Shown here: one piece after another, positions 13,225-20,553 of the stretch
How the letters are laid out: every line of letters begins with the position of its first letter
Numbering within the stretch: the first letter of the stretch is position 1
Assembly: GCA_050011635.1 (NCBI GenBank)
Contig: JBEKIU010000015.1
Coordinates: forward strand, 1 to 37,091
DNA length: 37,091 bases
Source of the DNA: Bog-756 sp050011635
Lineage (GTDB): Bacteria > Actinomycetota > Acidimicrobiia > Acidimicrobiales > RAAP-2
Direction: 5' to 3'
Notes under the pieces: model-generated
Told to the model about the DNA's origin: nothing
The model's input: the letters and a program-made list of their open reading frames with translations, nothing else
The model's database searches: none
Made by a program: the position numbers and the translations under genes

Positions 13225-14093
13225 GCCCGTCGCCTCTCCGCGGTCGCCGCGTGGTGGTGACCCGGGCCCGCGCCCAGGGGTCGGCTCTGGCCGACCGGCT
13301 GGTGGATCTCGGGGCCAGCGTCATCGAGCTTCCGGTCATCGCCATCGAGGAGCCGGCCGACGGCGGGGCGGCGCTGTCTGACGCTGTCGACCGGCTCGTC
13401 TCCGGGTCCTACCGGTGGGTGGCGTTCACCTCCTCCAATGCGGTGTCCCGCCTTCTCGCCGTGCTCGCCGATCGCCCGGTGCCGGCATCGGTCGGGTGGG
13501 CCGCGGTGGGGGTCGGGACCGCCCGCACCCTGGCCGATGGCGGGTACCCGCCCGATCTGGTGCCGGCTACGTCGGTGTCGGACGCGCTGGCGGAGGAATT
13601 CCCGGCCGTCGGTCAGGAGGCCACGGCGTCGGCGGACGCGACCACCCGCGGTCCGGACACCGTGCTGTTCCCTCGGGCCGCCAAGGTGCGCGGTGCGCTG
13701 ACCACGGGGCTCCGGGCCAAGGGGTGGGAGGTGGACGAAGTCGAGGCCTACCGCACGGTGGCCGGAGAACCCGGGCCGGACCAGGTGGCGGCGGCCCGGC
13801 GGGCCGATGCCATCGTCTTCACGTCGTCGTCCACGGTGGAGCGGACCGTGGAGCTGCTCGGAGCGGACGGCGTGCCACCGGTGGTGGCCTCGATCGGGCC
13901 GGTCACCTCGGGGTCGGCCCGGGCGGCCGGGCTCGAGGTTGCAGCCGAGGCCAGCCCGCACACCATCGACGGATTGGTGGACGCGCTGGTCGGGGCCCTC
14001 ACCGGACCCGGTCCCGACGGCGCCGGGCCGTCCCACCCGACGCCGGGTCCGGCCTGGAACCGAGCGCAGGAGCAACAGCAACAACAACAGTGA
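13221..14093 (+). CDS. hemD: uroporphyrinogen-III synthase
   Basis: 290 residues from ATG 13221, overlapping the cobA stop. Cyclises hydroxymethylbilane with inversion of ring D. The family is poorly conserved; recognisable parts are LRGRRVVVTRARAQGSALADRL at the N-terminus, WVAFTSSNAVSRLLAVL (about 67-83), VLFPRAAK, WEVDEVEAYRTV, AIVFTSSSTVERTVELLGADGVPPVVASIGPVTSGSARAAGLEV and the end HTIDGLVDALVGAL. The last residues are a Glu followed by six Gln, coded by CAA/CAG triplets directly before the stop, an unusual tail in this GC-rich setting. Operon position between cobA and hemB supports the call. Confidence 0.93.
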   Translation: MSPSPLRGRRVVVTRARAQGSALADRLVDLGASVIELPVIAIEEPADGGAALSDAVDRLVSGSYRWVAFTSSNAVSRLLAVLADRPVPASVGWAAVGVGTARTLADGGYPPDLVPATSVSDALAEEFPAVGQEATASADATTRGPDTVLFPRAAKVRGALTTGLRAKGWEVDEVEAYRTVAGEPGPDQVAAARRADAIVFTSSSTVERTVELLGADGVPPVVASIGPVTSGSARAAGLEVAAEASPHTIDGLVDALVGALTGPGPDGAGPSHPTPGPAWNRAQEQQQQQQ

Positions 14094-14138
14094 ACCCGGG
14101 ACCCGTCGGGCCCCGAGGGCACGGCAATCGACCTGCCC

Positions 14139-14144
14139 TAGGCT
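14139..14144 (+). promoter_or_regulatory. -10 box (TAGGCT) for hemB
   Basis: TAGGCT followed by 8 bases and GTG 14153. It lies in the 59-base gap after hemD and suggests hemB-hemL can be transcribed separately as a leaderless message. Confidence 0.45.
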
Positions 14145-14152
14145 GGGTCGCA

Positions 14153-15190
14153 GTGCCGAGTGATCCTTCCCCCACTGCCGTGCCCCGTCGGGCCCTGGCC
14201 GGGTTCCCGACCATCCGGTTGCGTCGCCTCCGTGGGACCCCGGCGCTGAGGCGCCTCGTGTCGGAGACCCGCCTCTCGGTCGACGACCTGGTTGCCCCGT
14301 TGTTCGTGGCCGACGGCATCACAGAGCCGCGACCGGTCGGGTCACTTCCCGGGGTGGTCCAGCACACCGTGGACTCCGTGGCTGTCGAGGTCAAACGCCT
14401 GAGCGCCCTGGGCGTGCCCGGCGTCATCGTGTTCGGGCTTCCCCGGCCCGAGGAGAAGGACCCCACCGGTTCGGCCGCGTCCAGGCCCGACGGGATCACC
14501 CAGCGGGCCCTCAAGTCGGTGCGCGACGCGGTCGGCGACTCGGTGGTGGTCATGGCGGACTGCTGCCTCGACGAGTTCACCGACCACGGCCACTGCGGCG
14601 TGGTGGACGAGGCCTCCGGCCAGGTGGACAACGATGCCACGTTGCCGCTCTATGCCGAGCTGGCCGTCGCCCAGGCCACGGCGGGCGCCGACGTGATCGC
14701 CCCCAGCGGGATGATGGACGGGCAGGTGGGCGCGCTCCGCGCTGCGCTCGATTCGGCCGGGTTCCAGCGCACGGCCATCCTGGCCTACGCGGCCAAGTAC
14801 GCATCGGCGCTGTACGGGCCGTTCCGCGACGCCGCCCAGGTGGTCATCGCCGACGGCGGTGACCGCCGGGGCTACCAGCAGGACCCGGGCAACCGTCGCG
14901 AGGCGCTGGCCGAGGTGGCGCTGGATGTGGGTGAGGGCGCCGACATGGTCATGGTGAAGCCGGCCCTGACCTATCTCGACGTCATCGCCTCGGTGCGGGA
15001 AGCCTTCGACGTCCCGGTGGCCGCGTACCACGTGAGTGGTGAGTACGCCATGATCAAGGCGGCGGCGGCCAACGGATGGATCGACGGGCCGGCCGTGGCC
15101 CTCGAGCAGCTGACCGCAGTCAAGCGGGCGGGGGCCGACTTCATCCTCACCTACTTCGCCGGCGAGCTGGCCGAGGTGCTCGGTGGGTGA
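14153..15190 (+). CDS. hemB: delta-aminolevulinic acid dehydratase (porphobilinogen synthase)
   Basis: 345 residues from GTG 14153. Condenses two aminolevulinates to porphobilinogen. The two Schiff-base lysines are visible: Lys215 in LAYAAKYASALYGPFR and Lys269 in MVMVKPALTYLDVI. The metal region reads DCCLDEFTDHGHCGVVD, keeping two of the three Cys of the zinc type and an Asp at the other position, so zinc-site occupancy is uncertain. The start sits 8 bases after a TAGGCT box; the frame runs further upstream through hemD but without coding sense. Overlaps hemL by 8 bases. Confidence 0.96.
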   Translation: MPSDPSPTAVPRRALAGFPTIRLRRLRGTPALRRLVSETRLSVDDLVAPLFVADGITEPRPVGSLPGVVQHTVDSVAVEVKRLSALGVPGVIVFGLPRPEEKDPTGSAASRPDGITQRALKSVRDAVGDSVVVMADCCLDEFTDHGHCGVVDEASGQVDNDATLPLYAELAVAQATAGADVIAPSGMMDGQVGALRAALDSAGFQRTAILAYAAKYASALYGPFRDAAQVVIADGGDRRGYQQDPGNRREALAEVALDVGEGADMVMVKPALTYLDVIASVREAFDVPVAAYHVSGEYAMIKAAAANGWIDGPAVALEQLTAVKRAGADFILTYFAGELAEVLGG

Positions 15191-16499
15191 GCAGCGGGAA
15201 TCGGCGGCGCTGTTCGAGCGGGCCCGGAAGGTGATCCCCGGGGGGGTGAATTCGCCGGTGCGATCGTTCCGCTCGGTCGGGGGCCATCCCTACTTCGTGG
15301 CCCGCGGCCAAGGGGCCTACGTCTGGGACGCCGACGGCAACCGGTTGCTCGACTACGTCCAGTCCTACGGCGCCTCGATCCTCGGCCACGCCCATCCGGC
15401 GGTGGTCGGGGCGGTTGACCGGGCCGCCGCCTTCGGGACCACCTTCGGTGCCCCGACCGAGGGGGAGGTGCTGCTGGCCGAGGCCATCTGTGGGCGGGTC
15501 GGGGGCTGCGAGCAGGTGAGGCTGGTGTCGTCGGGGACCGAGGCGGCCATGAGCGCCATCCGGGTGGCGCGGGGATTCACCGGCCGGTCCCGGGTCGTGA
15601 AATTCGCCGGGTGCTACCACGGCCACTCCGATGCCCTCCTGGCCGGAGGGGGCAGCGGGGTCGCCACCCTCGGCCTCCCGGACTCGGCCGGCGTCCCCCC
15701 CGGAGCGGTGGCCGACACGGTGGTGGCTCCCTTCAACCAGGTTCCCGACCTCGACGACCGGGTGGCCTGCGTCATCGTCGAGGCCGTGGCGGCCAACATG
15801 GGACTGGTGGCCCCAAGCCCCGGGTTCCTCGAAGGGCTGCGTGCGGCCTGCGACGCAGTTGGCGCCCTGCTCGTCTTCGACGAGGTCATCACCGGCTTCC
15901 GCCTGGGCCCGGGTGGTGCGTCGGGATGGTCGGGTGTCCAACCCGACCTCTGGTGCTTCGGGAAGGTGATCGGCGGCGGCCTGCCCGTCGGTGCCTTCGG
16001 AGGCCGCGCCGACGCCCTCTCCTGCCTGGCACCCGACGGTCCCGTCTACCAGGCCGGCACCCTGTCCGGGAACCCCGTGGCCACGGCGGCGGGCCTGGCC
16101 GTCCTCGAGTCGATGGATCCGACCGACTACACCTCGCTGTCGGACCGGGTGGCCCGGTTCGGGAAGGCACTGGAAGAGGTGCTGTCGGCCGCGCTGGTGA
16201 AGGCGGGGACCACGGACGACGTCGGGCGTCAGCTCGAGGCGGCGGTGCCCGTGGTCGGGCCGCTGTTCGGTGTCTTCTTCGTCCCGGCCGGCTCGGACCC
16301 GGTCCGTGACTTCGACGGTGCCACGGCGTCGGCGGCGACGGGCCTGTACACGGGGCTGTTCTGTTCGATGCTGGCCCGGGGGGTGGCCCTCGCTCCCGGT
16401 CCCTACGAGGTGGCGTTCCCGTCCATGGCCCACGGACGGGCCGAGCTCGACCACACACTCGACGTGGCAGCCGAAGCCATTGTGGACGTCACCGGCTGA
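15183..16499 (+). CDS. hemL: glutamate-1-semialdehyde 2,1-aminomutase
   Basis: 438 residues from GTG 15183. PLP enzyme turning glutamate-1-semialdehyde into 5-aminolevulinate, the step after HemA. Motifs: ARKVIPGGVNSPVRSFRSVGG, YVQSYGASILGHAHP, VSSGTEAAMSAIRVARGFTGR, KFAGCYHGHSDALL, VFDEVITGFRLGPGGASG, and the PLP lysine Lys261 in WCFGKVIGGGLPVGAFGG. The C-terminus has GTLSGNPVATAAGLAVLE and LAPGPYEVAFPSMAH. Full length, no anomaly. Overlaps the hemB stop, so the two are probably coupled; the order hemB-hemL closes the heme cluster. Confidence 0.97.
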   Translation: MGEQRESAALFERARKVIPGGVNSPVRSFRSVGGHPYFVARGQGAYVWDADGNRLLDYVQSYGASILGHAHPAVVGAVDRAAAFGTTFGAPTEGEVLLAEAICGRVGGCEQVRLVSSGTEAAMSAIRVARGFTGRSRVVKFAGCYHGHSDALLAGGGSGVATLGLPDSAGVPPGAVADTVVAPFNQVPDLDDRVACVIVEAVAANMGLVAPSPGFLEGLRAACDAVGALLVFDEVITGFRLGPGGASGWSGVQPDLWCFGKVIGGGLPVGAFGGRADALSCLAPDGPVYQAGTLSGNPVATAAGLAVLESMDPTDYTSLSDRVARFGKALEEVLSAALVKAGTTDDVGRQLEAAVPVVGPLFGVFFVPAGSDPVRDFDGATASAATGLYTGLFCSMLARGVALAPGPYEVAFPSMAHGRAELDHTLDVAAEAIVDVTG

Positions 16500-16542
16500 C
16501 CTGGGCGTCTCGGCTGGGGGCTTGAGCCACCGAGCCTGACCG

Positions 16543-16556
16543 GGCCCGTGCGGGCC
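16543..16556 (+). terminator. GC hairpin after hemL
   Basis: GGCCCG-TG-CGGGCC inverted repeat 44 bases after the hemL stop. The loop would relax to CGTGCG. No T run follows, so termination is only suggested by location. Confidence 0.25.
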
Positions 16557-16822
16557 ACCTGCGGAGGGTCCGACCGCGGCACCCCCGACTGGGTAAGGAT
16601 GGACGGCGGAGCGGTGCGGACGAAGCGGCACCACGGTCCCGGAGGGCCGTCGCAGCCATGACCAGGTACATACCCACGAGGACCGGTCAGCGAAAATCCT
16701 TGCCTGTCGGTGCCGGGAGCGGCAGGATGGCGGTGCCGATGCGTTGTTGGAGACGATTATCTTGAGGCGAACTCCCTGATGAAGCGAGCCGGCGAAAGTG
16801 CAGGCCAATGGAGGAGGGGTCG
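16557..16822 (+). other. non-coding leader region before the large membrane protein gene
   Basis: The gap between hemL and the next gene is about 320 bases, much longer than others here. No gene was recognised. It holds an ATCC(T)TGCC/GGCAGGAT stem at 16696-16728 with a nested TGCCG/CGGCA option, an AT-richer patch around 16751-16763 (GACGATTATCTT) and a strong SD, GGAGGAGG (16810-16817), before ATG 16823. This gene thus has a normal SD, unlike its leaderless neighbours, and probably a structured 5' UTR. No known riboswitch consensus was matched. Confidence 0.4.
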
Positions 16823-19015
16823 ATGACGGTCGGAATAACAGAACTGCCTCCCGAGGGCATGCAGCTCGGCGGCGTGGCCCTCGCCGGAGATGCCGAACGG
16901 GGCACGAAGACCACCGAAGGTCTCAGCCTGCTGTTCACCACGGCCGGGATCACGGTGCAGGGCCCCCAACCGCAGATCGAGAGGTTGCTGGTCTGGTCCG
17001 GGCTGGACTCCGCCAGCTGCCGGGAGAAGATCGACCTCCCTGACGGCCGCAACGCCGCGGTGATGGAGCTGACGTCGGGGGGCCAGTCGATTCGGTTCCT
17101 GCTGCCCATGGACGCCGTCACCCCCGGGCAGGCCGCCTACCTCGACCAGGCGCTCCCGGCCTGGCTGGCCCGGTACAAGGGGTCGGTCGCCCCCGGCGCC
17201 CCGGCGCCCCGGTCACCCGCCCCACCACCACCTGCACCGGCCCACGCATCGACCCTGTCCAACGGCGGGAGCACCTCCTCGGGAAGCCAGCGCACCGGCG
17301 AGGGCAGCCGGAACGATGTCATCGCGCCCGCAGGCATCGGGGCTCCGGCGGCCGCGGCCCAAGGCCTGACACCGGCCGAGGCCGCGGCAGCCGCAGGAGC
17401 CGCAGCCGCGGCAGCCGCAGGAGCCGCAGCCGCAGCGAGCGCCAACGGAACCACAGGGGGCCCGTCGGACCCGGGGGCGGGCTCGGCACCGCCGGCGTTC
17501 GGATCTCCCGGGGCCTTCTCACCCGCCGATCCGGGGTCCGCGACGCGCCCGGATCTGTCGGGGTCTTCGTTCGTCGCCCGGTCGAACACCGGGTCCGTGC
17601 CTCCGTCCGGAGGCGTGCCGGCAACGGCACCGCCGGCTCCCGGCCCTCCACCTCCCCCCGCGGCACCGGCCGGGGGCGCTCCCGTGGGCACCGCCGGGTG
17701 GGATCTCTCGAGCGGGGCGGCGAGCGGAGCCGGATCATCGGTGAGCACGCCGGCTGAGCTGTCCTCGGAGGTCAGGGACCCGGCCAGAAAGCCGAAGGGC
17801 TGGCGCAAGAACCGTCCCGGCGAAGCCCCCGACCCGGGCTCCGAGCTGCCCACCTCCGACTTCTTCGCGCCGTCCCGCCCACCGGCGGAGCCGCCTGCCG
17901 ACCCCGTCCCCCTGGCGTTGGCCGGCTCGTTGCCGCCGCCCGCCGACGCCGGCCTGGCCCCACCCGGCACCCGGGGGCCGATTGCGTGGAGACCGCCGAT
18001 CGATCCGTTGACCGGTGAGCCCGCCTGGGACCAGTCACCCGCCCCCGCCGACAGCCCGCCGAAGGAGCGCAGGTCCTGGCACAGGGGGGCCAAGGCCAGT
18101 GCGGTCACCGCGGCCGGAGCCGCCAGTGCGGCTGCCGTGGCCGGTACCGCCGGTCCCGAGGTGGCGGCGCCCGGGAGGCCGGCCCCGCCCGGTCCCGGGT
18201 TCAAGCTTCCCACCCCCTTGGCCGAGCCGCCGGCCCCGAAGAGCAACCGCACGCTGCTGGCCGTCCTGCTCGTCGTCCTCCTGGTCGTGATCGGCGGCAT
18301 CGCCTACTTCGCCGTCAAGAACAACAGCAACTCCACCCCGACCACCGTGGCCACCGGTCCGGTTTCGCCCCGGGTGTCAGCCGACGCCGCGCTGGCTGCC
18401 TCCATCAACCTCCATCTGGGCGACCTGCCCAGCGGTTGGAGCCGGAGCCCGAGCACGGTGCGGTCACTGGTGCCGGTGGCGCCGGCCGCGGCCCAGATCC
18501 AGGCCGCTCATGGGCTCTCGTCCTGTCTGAGCCAGCCCTACGCGCTGGTGGCCGGCCTGTTCGGCAACGCCGCTGTGCCGGGATCGTCCGCCAAGGTGAG
18601 CTCCCCGACGTTCCAGAGCGGGACCGATTCGGGCATCCAGATGGCCTCCACGACCACGGTGATGACCACGGTGGCCGGCAACCAGGTCCTGGCCGCTCCG
18701 TTCGCCAATCCGAACTTCACCTCGTGCTTCGGCAACTACCAGACCGCGTTGGTGTCGGCTGCCTCCCCCGGGTCGAGCGCCTCGGTCCAGACGGTCACCC
18801 TTCCGGTTCCGGCCGGGGTCACGACCTTCGCCTACCTGACCACGTTCACCAGCCCGGGCGGCCGCACCGAGGTGGAGGGTGAGGCCTTCAGCTTCGGCGG
18901 GCGGAGCGGGAGCCGGCTGATGCCCATGACCGACGGTCCGGCCGTCCCCCAGTCGGCCTTCGCCTCGGCCTACGACGCCGTGACGGGCCGTCTGGCCCTG
19001 GCCGTCAACAAGTAG
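16823..19015 (+). CDS. unassigned membrane protein: cytoplasmic N-domain, Pro/Ala linker, one TM helix, extracellular domain
   Basis: 730 residues from ATG 16823 (SD GGAGGAGG, 5-base spacing; ATG 16808 is upstream of the SD). Residues 1-120 form a compact, probably beta-rich domain (LSLLFTTAGITVQG, RLLVWSGLDSASCREKI, SIRFLLPMDAVTPGQAAYLDQALPAWL). About 125-470 is Pro/Ala/Gly/Ser-rich, with an Ala run at 180-205. A single hydrophobic helix at about 478-498 (LLAVLLVVLLVVIGGIAYFAV) is followed by a 220-residue exported domain with LHLGDLPSGWS and two Cys (568, 635) that could form a disulfide. The layout resembles actinobacterial receptor-like proteins such as the sensor part of Ser/Thr kinases, but no kinase or enzyme motif is present. 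Function unknown. The stop lies in a 29-bp tandem duplication. Confidence 0.8.
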   Translation: MTVGITELPPEGMQLGGVALAGDAERGTKTTEGLSLLFTTAGITVQGPQPQIERLLVWSGLDSASCREKIDLPDGRNAAVMELTSGGQSIRFLLPMDAVTPGQAAYLDQALPAWLARYKGSVAPGAPAPRSPAPPPPAPAHASTLSNGGSTSSGSQRTGEGSRNDVIAPAGIGAPAAAAQGLTPAEAAAAAGAAAAAAAGAAAAASANGTTGGPSDPGAGSAPPAFGSPGAFSPADPGSATRPDLSGSSFVARSNTGSVPPSGGVPATAPPAPGPPPPPAAPAGGAPVGTAGWDLSSGAASGAGSSVSTPAELSSEVRDPARKPKGWRKNRPGEAPDPGSELPTSDFFAPSRPPAEPPADPVPLALAGSLPPPADAGLAPPGTRGPIAWRPPIDPLTGEPAWDQSPAPADSPPKERRSWHRGAKASAVTAAGAASAAAVAGTAGPEVAAPGRPAPPGPGFKLPTPLAEPPAPKSNRTLLAVLLVVLLVVIGGIAYFAVKNNSNSTPTTVATGPVSPRVSADAALAASINLHLGDLPSGWSRSPSTVRSLVPVAPAAAQIQAAHGLSSCLSQPYALVAGLFGNAAVPGSSAKVSSPTFQSGTDSGIQMASTTTVMTTVAGNQVLAAPFANPNFTSCFGNYQTALVSAASPGSSASVQTVTLPVPAGVTTFAYLTTFTSPGGRTEVEGEAFSFGGRSGSRLMPMTDGPAVPQSAFASAYDAVTGRLALAVNK
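17384..17431 (+). repeat. two perfect 24-bp tandem copies coding poly-Ala
   Basis: The 24-bp unit begins GCGGCAGCCGCAGGAGCC and occurs at 17384-17407 and 17408-17431, in frame, each coding AAAAGAAA in the linker of the membrane protein. Recent expansion is likely because the copies are identical. Confidence 0.75.
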
Positions 19016-19046
19016 GTCGTCTGGCCCCGGCCGTCAACAACTAGGT
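18989..19046. repeat. 29-bp tandem duplication spanning the stop codon
   Basis: Copies at 18989-19017 and 19018-19046 differ at only two bases. Each contains GGCCGTCAACAA followed by (G/C)TAGGT. The first TAG-containing copy ends the membrane protein; the second fills the gap to the convergent reductase, whose TGA begins at 19048. Confidence 0.85.
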
Positions 19047-20404
19047 CAGAGGCCCTCGGGAGCCTCCCGGGCGATGAGGGCGAGGACACGGTAGGCGGCC
19101 TCGGCGGGACCGGTCTCGTCGGGCCGGAGCAGGTTGGCCATGATCCGGAAGATCCAGCTCATGAGCGATTCCGAGTACATTCCGGTCCCGACGCACAGTT
19201 GCATGAGCTCCGGCCGGCTGATCAGCCGGATGAAGGCCCGGGCCACCCGGAAGTAGAGGCCATAGGCGTCCTCGAGCCGGGTCTCGTAGCGGTCGAGGGC
19301 CTCAGGACCGCCCCCGCACAACGCCTCGCCCAGGGACGCTGCCGCCAGACGGCCGGTCTCGTACCCGTAGGCGATGCCCTCGCCGTTGAAGGGGTTGATC
19401 GACCCGGCGGCGTCACCGACGACCAGCGTGGTGGCCCCGACCCGCGGCCCCACGGCCAGTCCCATGGGCAGCTTGCCCCCGGTCGGCGGCCCGAGGCAGG
19501 TCGACTCGGAGAGCTCCCACTCCTCCGGCGCCCAGGCCACGAAGTGCTCCATGAGCGTCGAGGTGTTGACGCCCTTCCAACGTCGGTCGGTCGACAGCAG
19601 GCCGACGCCCACGTTGACCCGCCCGTCGCCCAACGGGAAGATCCACCCGTAGCCGGGGACGACCTTGCCGTCGTCGTCCCTGATGTCGAGATGGGACTCG
19701 ATGAACGGCTGGTCGTGGCCGGGGGAGGTGTAGTAGCCGCGCAGGGCCATCCCCATCGGCTGGCTCCGGTCCCTCGTGGTCCCGAGAGCCCGACCGAACC
19801 GGGAGTTGGCCCCGTCGGCCACGACCACGTACCTGGCCCGGACCGGGCGCGTGTCGCCGGTCGACTTGTCCTTGACCACCGCCCCGACGCACGACGGCAG
19901 TGCACCCGGAGCCGGACCCGCCGGGCCCGGCTCGAAGATGGGCTCGATGGCCTCGGTGCCCTGCCAGACGGTCGCCCCTGCCTTCACGGCTCGCTCGTTG
20001 ACGATGGCGTCGAGATCGTGGCGGGTGATCACGTAGCCGTAGGAGGGGAAGCTCGGATGGTCGGGCCAGGCCAGGTCGAGGACCTTGCCGTAGGCATGGG
20101 TGCGCAGTCCCGAGAAGCGGTGGGCGCCGGCCAGTGCTCCTTCGATCCCCATGTCGGCGATCTGGCGGACGGAACGGGGGGTCAGGCCGTCCCCACAGGT
20201 CTTCTCGCGGGGGAACACCTTCTTCTCCACCAGGGCCACGTCCCAGCCGGCCTCGGCCAACCAGTAGGCGCAAGAGGAGCCGGAGGGACCGCCCCCCACC
20301 ACCAGGACATCGTGGAGGTGGCCCGGTGCGACCGTTGCCGGGGCTGCGCTCTCGGCCGGCTGCGGGTCGGGGGAGGCGGGATCGGGCACGGTGACGGAAC
20401 TCAC
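19046..20404 (-). CDS. geranylgeranyl/menaquinone reductase family FAD protein (MenJ-like)
   Basis: 452 residues from GTG 20404. FAD-dependent saturation of isoprenoid chains. The N-terminal dinucleotide fold is VLVVGGGPSGSSCAYWLAEAGWDVALVEK (about 33-61, here joined from two motifs), then FPREKTCGDGLTPRSV, the family's CGDGL motif. The second FAD motif is LVVGDAAGSINPFNGEGIAYGYETG (about 335-360), with VVADGANSRFGRALG between. The C-terminus is helical and amphipathic, fitting membrane association. Homologues adjacent to nuo occur in Streptomyces; mycobacterial MenJ reduces one double bond in menaquinone, the electron acceptor of complex I in these bacteria. The exact substrate (menaquinone or lipid diphosphate) cannot be read from sequence. 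Divergent from nuoA; a TACCAT box precedes the GTG by 7 bases. Confidence 0.9.
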   Translation of the reverse strand: MSSVTVPDPASPDPQPAESAAPATVAPGHLHDVLVVGGGPSGSSCAYWLAEAGWDVALVEKKVFPREKTCGDGLTPRSVRQIADMGIEGALAGAHRFSGLRTHAYGKVLDLAWPDHPSFPSYGYVITRHDLDAIVNERAVKAGATVWQGTEAIEPIFEPGPAGPAPGALPSCVGAVVKDKSTGDTRPVRARYVVVADGANSRFGRALGTTRDRSQPMGMALRGYYTSPGHDQPFIESHLDIRDDDGKVVPGYGWIFPLGDGRVNVGVGLLSTDRRWKGVNTSTLMEHFVAWAPEEWELSESTCLGPPTGGKLPMGLAVGPRVGATTLVVGDAAGSINPFNGEGIAYGYETGRLAAASLGEALCGGGPEALDRYETRLEDAYGLYFRVARAFIRLISRPELMQLCVGTGMYSESLMSWIFRIMANLLRPDETGPAEAAYRVLALIAREAPEGL

Positions 20405-20411
20405 GGGCCCA

Positions 20412-20417
20412 ATGGTA
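20412..20417 (-). promoter_or_regulatory. -10 box (TACCAT) for the reductase gene
   Basis: TACCAT on the minus strand, 7 bases before GTG 20404, with no SD between them. Same leaderless spacing as rex and the TraR-like gene. Confidence 0.5.
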
Positions 20418-20495
20418 GGTGTCTCCCGAGGGGGCCCGGCGCGTCCGGGGCCAACCGGTTTGCCAGTGGCCGTGCGGGCTCGGTCGGTGGGCCTC

Positions 20496-20536
20496 GACGG
20501 AGAGCTGCGTCGATGTGCCTGGACGGAGGGCTGCGT
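20496..20536 (+). repeat. 15-bp direct repeat upstream of nuoA, candidate operator
   Basis: GACGGAGAGCTGCGT (20496-20510) and GACGGAGGGCTGCGT (20522-20536) match at 14 of 15 positions with a 26-bp period. The second copy ends 3 bases before the TAAAAA box, so it covers the -35 to -12 region. The binding protein is unknown; the site does not resemble a Rex operator. Confidence 0.55.
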
Positions 20537-20538
20537 GG

Positions 20539-20544
20539 TAAAAA
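20539..20544 (+). promoter_or_regulatory. candidate -10 (TAAAAA) for the nuo operon
   Basis: TAAAAA in an AT-rich patch (TAAAAACAAGTT), 9 bases before GTG 20554, with no SD. It lacks the final T of TANNNT, so this is weaker than the other boxes. Confidence 0.35.
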
Positions 20545-20553
20545 CAAGTTCCT

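Noticed and set aside
14060..14093. Poly-Gln end of HemD as a frameshift or repeat-expansion artefact
   Set aside because: The CAA/CAG run is short, in frame and followed by a normal stop; noted in the gene entry only.
16597..16659. 20-codon ORF in the leader before the membrane protein (MDGGAVRTKRHH start)
   Set aside because: No SD at useful distance and no TANNNT box at leaderless spacing; likely chance.
16681..16822. Possible riboswitch (c-di-GMP, c-di-AMP or cobalamin type)
   Set aside because: The stems do not match the conserved cores of those classes; kept only as an unclassified leader.
17137..18300. Long open frame on the minus strand opposite the membrane protein (387 codons)
   Set aside because: A mirror of the Pro/Ala-rich linker in GC-rich DNA; no domain or start signal, and the plus-strand gene is well supported.
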